Assembly (NCBI GenBank): GCA_937928585.1
Contig: CALEZK010000361.1
Coordinates: 1 to 51,022, forward strand
DNA: 51,022 nt
Reading direction: 5' to 3'
DNA from: an uncultured bacterium
Lineage (GTDB): Bacteria > Hydrogenedentota > Hydrogenedentia > Hydrogenedentales > SLHB01
Under the pieces are notes generated by a model. It made no database searches, was not told the DNA's origin, and saw nothing but the letters and a program-made list of their open reading frames with translations. Made by a program: the position numbers and the translations under genes. This document shows positions 9,381-16,869 of this stretch, in pieces (position 1 is the first letter of the stretch; every line of letters starts with the position of its first letter).

Positions 9381-10598
9381 ATGCAGGCAGTGATCATGGC
9401 GGCGGGGCAGAGCATGCGGACGTATCCGTTGACGCTGACGCGTCCGAAGCCGCTGTTGAAAATTGCGAACAAGCCGATACTCGAACATCAGCTTGATACA
9501 TTGCGCGGGTTGGTGGACGAAGTGGTGCTGATCGTCTGGTATCGCAAGGATATGATCGAGTCCCATTTCGGCGCGGCATACAATGGCCTGGCAATCAAAT
9601 ACGTCTATCAAACGGAGCAGCTCGGCACGGGCCATGCCATTTTGCAATGTAAGGACGTCATTCAGGGACCATTTCTCGCGATGAACGGCGATGACCTCTA
9701 CGATGGCGCGGACCTGAAGCGGCTATTGGAAGTGGAGCAGGGCGCACTCGCCAAACATGTTGACGACCCGCGCCTATATGGCATTTTCGATGTGGATGCG
9801 ACGGGCTGCGCCACGCGGATTGTCGAGAAGCCCGTGGATGTGTTCTCCCACCTTGCGAACGTGGGTGTCTACAAGTTTCAACCGGACATTTTCGACATAC
9901 TGGCCAACACACCGAAATCCGAGCGCGGCGAGATCGAGATAACTTCGGCGGTGCAGACGCTCGCCGAGCGCGGCGCGTTTCGCGTCATTGAAATGGACGG
10001 ATACTGGCTACCTATCGGGTATCCGTGGCACTTGCTGGCGGCGAATGAGTACTGGCTTGAAAATTTTCTTGAGCACCGGGTCGAGGGCGAGGTAAGCCCT
10101 CATGCCCACCTTAATGGGCGGGTGTATATCGCAACAGGCGCGGTGGTGCGCAGTGGCGCGGTGATCGATGGTCCGGTGTACATTGGCCCGGGCGCAACGG
10201 TGGGTCCGAACTGTTTCATCCGCCCATGCACAACGATAGGGAATAAGTGCAAAATTGGGCACGCGGTTGAGATTAAGAATTCCATTTTGTTTGATTATGC
10301 CGCGGTGCCGCACCTGAGTTATGTCGGCGATAGCGTCATAGGCGAACGCTCGAATCTCGGCGCCGGTACAATCACCGCGAATTTCCGCCACGACGGAAAA
10401 AACATTACTGCGATGGTCCGGGGTGCGCGCGTGGATTCGGGGCGCAGAAAATTTGGCGCAATCATTGGGGACGATGTGCACACGGGCATAAACACGGCGA
10501 TTTACCCTGGCCGGATGCTCTGGCCCCATACCGTTACCTTTCCCGGCGAATCCATCCGAAAAGACGTAACGGAGGTTAGGCGGACGCCACAAACCTGA
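9381..10598 (+). CDS. Bifunctional sugar-1-phosphate nucleotidyltransferase / left-handed beta-helix acyltransferase
   Basis: The N-terminal half (about residues 1-225) is a nucleotidyltransferase, with MAAGQSMRTYPLTLTRPKPL as the nucleotide-binding signature and NGDDLYDG as the metal-binding acidic motif. The C-terminal half (about 235-395) has hexapeptide repeats of a left-handed beta helix, for example GAVIDGPVYIGPGATVG and SVIGERSNLGAGTITANF. This two-domain order resembles GlmU and the archaeal-type glucose-1-phosphate/glucosamine-1-phosphate enzymes, so a product such as UDP-GlcNAc is likely. Because GlmU has many relatives with other sugars, I leave the symbol empty. A GGGGGGTCC stretch upstream can serve as ribosome site. 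Confidence 0.85.
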   Translation: MQAVIMAAGQSMRTYPLTLTRPKPLLKIANKPILEHQLDTLRGLVDEVVLIVWYRKDMIESHFGAAYNGLAIKYVYQTEQLGTGHAILQCKDVIQGPFLAMNGDDLYDGADLKRLLEVEQGALAKHVDDPRLYGIFDVDATGCATRIVEKPVDVFSHLANVGVYKFQPDIFDILANTPKSERGEIEITSAVQTLAERGAFRVIEMDGYWLPIGYPWHLLAANEYWLENFLEHRVEGEVSPHAHLNGRVYIATGAVVRSGAVIDGPVYIGPGATVGPNCFIRPCTTIGNKCKIGHAVEIKNSILFDYAAVPHLSYVGDSVIGERSNLGAGTITANFRHDGKNITAMVRGARVDSGRRKFGAIIGDDVHTGINTAIYPGRMLWPHTVTFPGESIRKDVTEVRRTPQT

Positions 10599-10612
10599 CT
10601 GCTGGAGCGGGA

Positions 10613-10641
10613 TTGCGAAATTTCGATTAAACTTTCATACT
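10613..10641 (+). promoter_or_regulatory. Possible sigma-70 promoter of the DUF2147 gene
   Basis: TTGCGA and CATACT are separated by 17 bp in the gap before the DUF2147 gene, giving a plausible but imperfect -35/-10 pair and a leader of about 60 bases. Confidence 0.4.
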
Positions 10642-10706
10642 GGTCAGCGCGTCAAACGATGACAGATACACTGTAGAGCGGGAAATCCAATGGGAGTGGT
10701 GCATTC

Positions 10707-11225
10707 ATGAAACATTTAGCAGTGGCGGCAATGGCAGTGGCATTCGCGCTCGGTTCGGCATTCGCCGAGACGGGCGAGGACGATGTCGTGGGAACCTGGT
10801 ATACCGAGAACCAGGGTTCCAAAATTGAAATCGTGAAGGATGGCGATACCTACAGCGGGAAAATCGTCTGGCTGAAGGAACCCAATTACGAGTCCACGCA
10901 CGCGGAGGCCGGCAAGCCCAAACGCGACAGCAACAATCCTGACGTGGCGAAGAAGAATGATCCGATCGTCGGCTTGAAGCTGTTGAATGGGTTCAAATGG
11001 GACGGCGCTGGCGCGTGGAGCGGTGGCACGATCTATAACCCTGAGGACGGCAAGACGTACAAGTGTGTGCTGAAGACACCGGTAAACAAGGACACGCTGG
11101 ATGTGCGCGGTTATGTAGGCGTGCCGGCGTTCGGCAAGACCCAAACGTGGAAGCGTGCGCCGAAAGATGACGCGGAGAAAGCGGAAAGCGCGCCTGCCGT
11201 AAGCGACGAACAAAAGGCCGAATAA
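10707..11225 (+). CDS. Secreted DUF2147-domain protein
   Basis: The 172-residue protein begins with a signal peptide (hydrophobic stretch to about residue 20, with a likely cut after AFA). The mature part has the DUF2147 pattern: DVVGTWYTENQGSKIEIVKD, GDTYSGKIVWLKEP, then a GxxLLxGFKWDG motif, GTIYNPEDGKTYKC and DVRGYVGVPAFGKTQTW. The fold is expected to be a small lipocalin-like beta barrel acting in the periplasm; the family function is unknown. A charged Ala/Glu/Lys tail follows the domain. A strong hairpin lies just after the stop. Confidence 0.9.
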   Translation: MKHLAVAAMAVAFALGSAFAETGEDDVVGTWYTENQGSKIEIVKDGDTYSGKIVWLKEPNYESTHAEAGKPKRDSNNPDVAKKNDPIVGLKLLNGFKWDGAGAWSGGTIYNPEDGKTYKCVLKTPVNKDTLDVRGYVGVPAFGKTQTWKRAPKDDAEKAESAPAVSDEQKAE

Positions 11226-11239
11226 GACTCAATTCACGA

Positions 11240-11275
11240 CACATGGGCGCATCACTTTTGTGATGCGCCCATGTG
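11240..11275. terminator. Bidirectional hairpin between convergent genes
   Basis: A perfect 16-bp stem (CACATGGGCGCATCAC and its complement) closes a TTTT loop. It lies between the stop codons of the convergent DUF2147 and phosphatase genes and probably ends both transcripts, although the following T-tracts are weak. Confidence 0.8.
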
Positions 11276-11281
11276 CTTTGA

Positions 11282-13003
11282 TCACTTCTCGATCACAAAC
11301 TGATCTTTCAGCTCGCCTTGCAGGTCGTGTGAAAGATATTCGAGGCGATTGCCATTGATATGAATCGTCTGGCTGTGTCCCGGCGCGGATACGACGTAGT
11401 AGGTGCCTTCGCTGGCTGATTCCACTTCCTTGCCGTCACGAATGGGTTTCGTTCGATTGTACCGGTGAGTATGGCCGGTAAACATCACGTCCAGGCGATA
11501 TTTGTCGAAGAGTCCGCCCCAGATTTCGCGTTGAAGATCGTAGTCGTTCTGGTATCGGGCGGAACTTGTGTAGACGGGGAAGTGGTAAAACGCGAACTTC
11601 CACTTGGCGTCCGTTGTGGACAATTCTTTCTCCATCCACTTGCCGAGCGTCTCTATGGAAATGCCGATTGGCAACGACAGGAACAATGCGTTTGCGTATC
11701 GCACGGAATACGCGCGTTCGGTTGGAATACCATCAACTTGAATGTCCGGCAGGGCGAACTGTTTCAGGTAGGTTCCAGGGCCCAGGCCATCCTGATCGTC
11801 GTGATTGCCGATTGCGGGAAGCGTGGGGAAACGCGCCAGCGGCTCACCCATGTGGAAGAAAAACTTGTCCCAATCATCTCTGCGCAGGCCAAAGTCCACG
11901 AGATCGCCGGAGATCAACACGAATGACGGCTGAGGGTTCCGGCCATAGGCCGCCGCCAACGCTTTTCCAGCGATGTCTTTGTTGTGGGTGTCGGTCAGGA
12001 ATGCGAACGAGAAGGTATCTGCGTTTTCCGGGGCAGTTGTAAACTCGTGCGTATTGCTCCATACGTCGCGGCCAGGATCGCCCACTTGGTATTCGTACGT
12101 GGTCCCGGGTTTCAGTCCGTCCAGCACGGCGGTAAAACGGTGTGACGTGCGATCATTTGCCAACATTCGATCGTCAATCTTCTCCATCGAAGCATTCACG
12201 ACGCGGCGCGCTTCCGAACCTTTTTCGTTGAATCGCGCAGCGCCTGTTGTTACCGACAAATTGGTGCGCCATAACACCGCCTGCGTTGTCTTCGGGTCAC
12301 CGTTCCAGGTCAAGGTAATCTGATCCGGTTTGTCCGTCGCCGGATAGGGTGTTTCGCGGAAACCGCCCCCGGTGAGGTGTGTCTCGCGGGCGCGACCGCG
12401 GAAGGTGGTGAGCAAATGGTGCCCGCGCAGGGCCTCCGGCACTTCCGTGAGCACGAGTTCCGTCCAATCGATATACGTCATCGAGCCCGGTTCCATCTTC
12501 AGCACTGGCGGATGCGCGGGTGACAGGTTCTTAATCTCGACGGTATCTCCGGGATTCTTGGGACCGACTGCAGCGAAGTAAGAGAAGCGATGACCATCGA
12601 ACCCGTTCATTCCGAGACCGACGGGGCCCGCTTCAAACTCCTTTTGCCACACTGCATAGTTGTTTTGCTCGTTCTTCACGACGAGATCGGTCTTCTTGAA
12701 CCCTTTTTCTTCCAGCCAGAAGGGAACATGGGCCTGGTCCATATGGCGCATAACGGACACAACGACAGGCACGTTTACGTCGAAGGTCCAGTACGCAGTT
12801 GCCAGCGCATCGCGATCTTCGGGTGTAATGTACGGTTCGAGCTTCTTTTCGTCGAGCGCCTGCAGTTCTGCCAGGTCCATCTTCTCGTACAGGCGCGTGA
12901 CGATGGCGTCCATCGCGGCGTCGAGCCGCTGGTCCGCATTGGCTGCTATAGCCAGAACAACAAGAACAATCGCTACACGCATTGGGAATCGATTTGCGGT
13001 CAT
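11282..13003 (-). CDS. Secreted purple-acid-phosphatase-like metallophosphoesterase
   Basis: The 573-residue protein starts with a signal peptide (MRVAIVLVVLAIAANA region). A fibronectin-III-like domain in the middle (ITLTWNGDPKTTQAVLW through TYEYQVGD) precedes the calcineurin-like phosphoesterase domain, as in purple acid phosphatases. The metal ligands are visible in FLTDTHNK, SGDLVDFG, GNHDD and FTGHTHRYN. The expected activity is hydrolysis of phosphate esters in the periplasm or outside the cell. The first 170 or so residues are family-specific and unrecognised. I chose the ATG preceded by GGAG at a seven-base distance; an upstream ATG six codons earlier has no clear ribosome site. Confidence 0.85.
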   Translation of the reverse strand: MTANRFPMRVAIVLVVLAIAANADQRLDAAMDAIVTRLYEKMDLAELQALDEKKLEPYITPEDRDALATAYWTFDVNVPVVVSVMRHMDQAHVPFWLEEKGFKKTDLVVKNEQNNYAVWQKEFEAGPVGLGMNGFDGHRFSYFAAVGPKNPGDTVEIKNLSPAHPPVLKMEPGSMTYIDWTELVLTEVPEALRGHHLLTTFRGRARETHLTGGGFRETPYPATDKPDQITLTWNGDPKTTQAVLWRTNLSVTTGAARFNEKGSEARRVVNASMEKIDDRMLANDRTSHRFTAVLDGLKPGTTYEYQVGDPGRDVWSNTHEFTTAPENADTFSFAFLTDTHNKDIAGKALAAAYGRNPQPSFVLISGDLVDFGLRRDDWDKFFFHMGEPLARFPTLPAIGNHDDQDGLGPGTYLKQFALPDIQVDGIPTERAYSVRYANALFLSLPIGISIETLGKWMEKELSTTDAKWKFAFYHFPVYTSSARYQNDYDLQREIWGGLFDKYRLDVMFTGHTHRYNRTKPIRDGKEVESASEGTYYVVSAPGHSQTIHINGNRLEYLSHDLQGELKDQFVIEK

Positions 13004-13263
13004 GGGGAAACTCCGTGACATGATGTTTCTTTACGCTGCAAGCCAAGCGAGATACTATCACGTCGAACGCTGGTTCGGCTGCGAGAACGCTGTGTGGATA
13101 TGTTTGCTCGCAGGATACTCGCCCTGCGAAGGCCCATTCGAATCGCCAAATTTAATTCGCACTCTCTAGGTTCGTAAGCTCGAATGGGCTCGACGTATTC
13201 GATTGTTTGATCGAATGCGATTACGATTATGGCCGGGTGCATCAATTGATATGCGGGGGGACT

Positions 13264-13629
13264 GTGGTGGCGGCGAGGAAGAAAAAACCTGTGAAGCGGC
13301 GTGAACCCGCCAAGCTTGAGGGCGTGGGCGACATCCTGGCCTCGCTTACAAAGAAGACGCCTCTGGGCAAGCGCCTCAAGGAGGCGCAGATTTGGCAACA
13401 GTGGCCCAGCCTGGCAGGCCCGCGGCTCTGCACGCACGGTCATCCGGTCACTGTGAAAGATCGCACGCTCCACATCGAGGCCTACAGCCCCGTATGGGTC
13501 AACAAGTTCGCCTATCACAAGTGGGACATCATCGGCCGGGTCAACCGCATGGCGGGGCAAGAGCTGATATCGGAGATTTACGTGACGTTGGAACAAGACA
13601 AAGTCGAGAGCGAGGAGGGAAAGAAGTAG
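13264..13629 (+). CDS. DUF721 / DciA-like protein
   Basis: The 121-residue basic protein shows the DUF721 pattern: ILASLTKKTPLGKRLKEAQIWQQWPSLAGPRLCTHGHPVTVKDRTLHIEAYSP followed by WVNKFAYHKWDIIGRVN. In many bacteria DUF721 proteins are DciA, the ancestral loader of the replicative helicase, and they sit beside gyrB and near dnaA/dnaN. The position immediately upstream of gyrB supports that role here, by inference. The start is probably one of two consecutive GTG codons behind a G-rich ribosome site; an ATG 19 codons upstream gives an unlikely N-terminus. Confidence 0.8.
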   Translation: MVAARKKKPVKRREPAKLEGVGDILASLTKKTPLGKRLKEAQIWQQWPSLAGPRLCTHGHPVTVKDRTLHIEAYSPVWVNKFAYHKWDIIGRVNRMAGQELISEIYVTLEQDKVESEEGKK

Positions 13630-13762
13630 GAAATTGAATGGCCCGATCGGGCGAATTCGGCTGCGTAGGTCAGCCTGATCCGACGTTTTTCCGGCACATG
13701 GAAAACCGTTTTTTTTCCTTCAAAACCCCTGAAAAAATAATCGCAAAAACCCCTCTTTCCGG

Positions 13763-13792
13763 TTGTGCTTAACCCACCGATTTTGCTATACT
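13763..13792 (+). promoter_or_regulatory. Probable gyrB promoter
   Basis: A TATACT -10 element lies 18 bp after TTGTGC in an AT-rich gap, about 26 bases before the chosen gyrB start. The -35 match is weak and the -10 match is good. Confidence 0.5.
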
Positions 13793-13818
13793 TCGGGCCT
13801 AAGTGGGAGTACTCCAGA

Positions 13819-16293
13819 ATGTCCGTTGAAAACGGTTTCGGCGAGGGGTCTGCCTCTACCCAAGAAGTGCCCAATCAAGACAAGGTAACCCCAATGGCTG
13901 GAAAGAGTTACGACGCAGGTTCCATTCAGGTTCTCGAAGGCCTTGCGGCCGTCCGCAAGCGCCCCGCGATGTACATCGGTGACACCGGTGCGCGCGGGCT
14001 TCATCACCTCGTGTATGAAGCCGTAGATAACAGCATCGACGAGGCCCTCGCAGGCTACTGCACAAAGGTCCACGTCAAGATTCATATCGACAACAGCATC
14101 TCGGTGATTGATGATGGCCGCGGTATCCCCGTGGACAAGCATCCGAAGTTCAAGAACAAGACGGCGCTTGAAGTTGTGCTCACGGTGCTGCACGCCGGCG
14201 GCAAGTTCGACAACGATTCGTACAAGGTCTCCGGCGGTCTTCACGGCGTCGGTATATCCTGCGTGAACGCGTTGTCCGAATGGCTGGAAGTCGAGGTAAA
14301 GCGCGACGGCCAGATCCATTTCATGTCGTTCAAGCGCGGCGACGCGACCGGCCCGATTGAAGTGCGCGGCAAAGCCAAGACCACGGGCACAACGGTAACG
14401 TTCAAGCCTGATCCCGAGATCTTCGAGGAAACCGTTTATAACGCATCGACGCTGTTGAGTCGCCTGCGCGAACTCGCGTTCCTGAACAAGAACGTGAAGA
14501 TCATTTTCGAAGATGAGCGCACCGACGCCGAGCCGATTGTGATGCAGTACAAGGGCGGCATCTCCGAGTTTGTCGAATACCTCAACGAAAACAAGGAAAC
14601 GCTCAGCCGCAAGCCCGTCTATCTGGAAGCCGAGAAAGATCGCGTGCAGGTGGAAGTGGCGATGCAGTATACGTCGCTTTACAACGAAGTGATCCTCAGC
14701 TTCGCGAACAACATCAATACGCACGAAGGCGGCACGCACCTCAGCGGATACAAGACGGCGTTGACGAAGGCGATTAACGACTACGCCAAGCGCAACAATT
14801 TATTGAAGAAGGCGGAGACGCAGATCTCCGGCGACGACGTGCGCGAAGGGTTGACTGCGGTCATTTCCGTCCGTATTCCCAATCCGCAGTTCGAAGGCCA
14901 GACGAAGATGAAGCTCGGCAACAGCGAAGTGCAGGGCATTGTGAATTCGCTGGTGTACGAAGGGCTGCAAACGCATTTCGAAGAAAACCCCACGATGGCA
15001 AACCGCATCGTGAACAAGTCGCTCGAAGCGGACCGCGTGCGCGAGGCCGCGCGCCGCGCGAAAGACCTTGCCCGCCGCAAAGGCGCGCTGGATTCCTTTG
15101 CGCTGCCCGGCAAACTCGCCGATTGCTCCGAGAAAGACCCGGCGCTTTGCGAGATATACATCGTCGAGGGTGACAGCGCGGGCGGTTCCGCGAAGCAGGG
15201 GCGCGATCGCAAGTTCCAGGCGATTCTTCCCATTCGCGGAAAGATTCTGAACGTCGAGAAAGCGCGGCCCGACAAAATGCTCAACAATGAAGAAATACGC
15301 GCGATTATCACCGCGCTGGGCACGGGCATTGGTCATGATGACTTCAAAATCGAAAAACTCCGCTACCATAAAGTGATCATCATGACAGACGCGGACGTGG
15401 ACGGCGCGCACATTCGCACGTTGCTCCTTACGTTCTTCTACCGTCAAATGCCCGATCTGATTAAGCGCGGGCATTTGTTCATTGCGCAACCGCCCCTGTT
15501 CCTCGTGAAGAAAGGCAAGAAGACGCGCTACCTCAGCACGGAAGATGACATGGAGAAATTCCTGTTCGAGGCCGTGTTGGATTCCACCATCGTGACCGCG
15601 GAAGACGGCGGCGATAAGCGCGCGAAGCTGCAGTTCAAGACTTTGCTGCGCGGTTTGCAGGCGGCGCAGGAACGCGAGCGGATGTTCCACCGGTTACAGC
15701 GCGTATTCGGCGCGCCCCGCGAATCGGTCATCAAAGCGTTGGCGTTGCCGCGCGAGAAGCGGCTCGATCCCGGCAAGATATCCGCCACGGAACAGCGCGA
15801 ACTCTTTGGAGACCTCGAAGTCATCAATTCTCGCGCAGAACAATTGGAACTCGTCGAGGGCAATGGCGGGTTGCCAAAAGGGAAACGCAAAGAGGGTCAG
15901 GTAGACATCGCGTTTTTCCTGAGCCACGACTTTTCCGTGCTCACCAGCCACGACGAACCGATCGCAGCGTTGGGTCGCGCGCCATTTCGCCTAGAAAACA
16001 ATGACGGAGAGACGCTGTTTGAAACCGATGACCTGCTTGTCCTGCGCACGCACCTGCACGAGCTTGGCCGCAAAGGCATCGAAATCAAGCGATTCAAAGG
16101 CCTCGGCGAAATGAATCCGGAAGAATTGCACGCGACCACGATGTCGATCGAGAAGCGCACCGTGTTGCGCGTCGACGCGGAAGACGAAATGGCGGCAGAC
16201 AAGATGTTTGTCACGCTCATGGGCGATATGGTCGAACCGCGCCGCGAATTCATCGAGAAGCATGCGCTCGACGTGCGGAATCTGGACGTTTAG
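13819..16293 (+). CDS. gyrB: DNA gyrase subunit B
   Basis: This is the ATPase subunit of DNA gyrase. The GHKL ATPase domain has EAVDNSIDEALAG, DDGRGIPVD and GLHGVGISCVNALS; the Toprim domain has EGDSAGGSAKQGRDR and MTDADVDGAHIRTLL; the tail has RFKGLGEMNPEEL. At 824 residues it is of the long Gram-negative type, with an insert between the Toprim motifs and the tail (about residues 570-730). The ATG at MSVENGF is preceded by GGGAG; a later ATG at MAGKSYD is also possible. gyrA follows, separated by a GNAT gene. Confidence 0.97.
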   Translation: MSVENGFGEGSASTQEVPNQDKVTPMAGKSYDAGSIQVLEGLAAVRKRPAMYIGDTGARGLHHLVYEAVDNSIDEALAGYCTKVHVKIHIDNSISVIDDGRGIPVDKHPKFKNKTALEVVLTVLHAGGKFDNDSYKVSGGLHGVGISCVNALSEWLEVEVKRDGQIHFMSFKRGDATGPIEVRGKAKTTGTTVTFKPDPEIFEETVYNASTLLSRLRELAFLNKNVKIIFEDERTDAEPIVMQYKGGISEFVEYLNENKETLSRKPVYLEAEKDRVQVEVAMQYTSLYNEVILSFANNINTHEGGTHLSGYKTALTKAINDYAKRNNLLKKAETQISGDDVREGLTAVISVRIPNPQFEGQTKMKLGNSEVQGIVNSLVYEGLQTHFEENPTMANRIVNKSLEADRVREAARRAKDLARRKGALDSFALPGKLADCSEKDPALCEIYIVEGDSAGGSAKQGRDRKFQAILPIRGKILNVEKARPDKMLNNEEIRAIITALGTGIGHDDFKIEKLRYHKVIIMTDADVDGAHIRTLLLTFFYRQMPDLIKRGHLFIAQPPLFLVKKGKKTRYLSTEDDMEKFLFEAVLDSTIVTAEDGGDKRAKLQFKTLLRGLQAAQERERMFHRLQRVFGAPRESVIKALALPREKRLDPGKISATEQRELFGDLEVINSRAEQLELVEGNGGLPKGKRKEGQVDIAFFLSHDFSVLTSHDEPIAALGRAPFRLENNDGETLFETDDLLVLRTHLHELGRKGIEIKRFKGLGEMNPEELHATTMSIEKRTVLRVDAEDEMAADKMFVTLMGDMVEPRREFIEKHALDVRNLDV

Positions 16294-16318
16294 TAGTGCG
16301 GTATCGCCATTAATTAAT

Positions 16319-16330
16319 TTGATTAATCAA
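16319..16330. repeat. Perfect 12-bp palindrome before the GNAT gene
   Basis: TTGATTAATCAA is a perfect palindrome in the 59-bp gap between gyrB and the acetyltransferase gene. It could be an operator for a dimeric regulator, but chance in AT-rich sequence cannot be excluded. Confidence 0.4.
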
Positions 16331-16352
16331 AGGCAATCAACCGGTTTGCTTC

Positions 16353-16808
16353 ATGATAATCAGAATCGACGATCTGAATGGGTCTGAGATAGCCGCGTTT
16401 CTCAATGAGCATCTCATGGAAATGAAATCTATATCGCCTCCCGAGAGCGTGCATGCGCTTGACCTGGAGGCATTGCGTCGGCCGGAGATAACGTTCTGGA
16501 CGGTGTGGGACGAGAACACGCTGGTTGGGTCCGGAGCGCTAAAAGAGCTAAACGTTGAACATGGCGAGATCAAGTCAATGCGGACGGCCGCGGCATTTAA
16601 GAAAAAAGGCGTCGCGTCCATGCTCTTGACGCATATTCTCGCCGAGGCTCGGAATCGCGGGTATCGCAGGCTTAGTCTTGAAACGGGGTCAATGCCGTTT
16701 TTCGAACCGGCTAGAATGCTCTACTCAAAATTTGGTTTTTCGATATGCGCGCCGTTCTCGAATTATCGCGAAGACGCGAACAGTATATTCATGACTATTG
16801 AGCTTTGA
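16353..16808 (+). CDS. GNAT-family N-acetyltransferase (YsnE-like)
   Basis: The 151-residue protein is a single GNAT domain. The acetyl-CoA-binding motif A region is visible as IKSMRTAAAFKKKGVASMLLTHILAEARNRGY, followed by LSLETGSMPFFEPARMLYSKFGF, a pattern shared with YsnE-type acetyltransferases. The acceptor is unknown. It sits between gyrB and gyrA, with gaps of 59 and 61 bp. Its codons look less GC-rich than those of the gyrase genes, so later insertion into an older gyrB-gyrA pair is plausible. Confidence 0.85.
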   Translation: MIIRIDDLNGSEIAAFLNEHLMEMKSISPPESVHALDLEALRRPEITFWTVWDENTLVGSGALKELNVEHGEIKSMRTAAAFKKKGVASMLLTHILAEARNRGYRRLSLETGSMPFFEPARMLYSKFGFSICAPFSNYREDANSIFMTIEL

Positions 16809-16869
16809 GACCGCACATATTATTTGCGCGATCGATTTTGCGATTTGTAGAGACAAAGGATGCTGGTGA

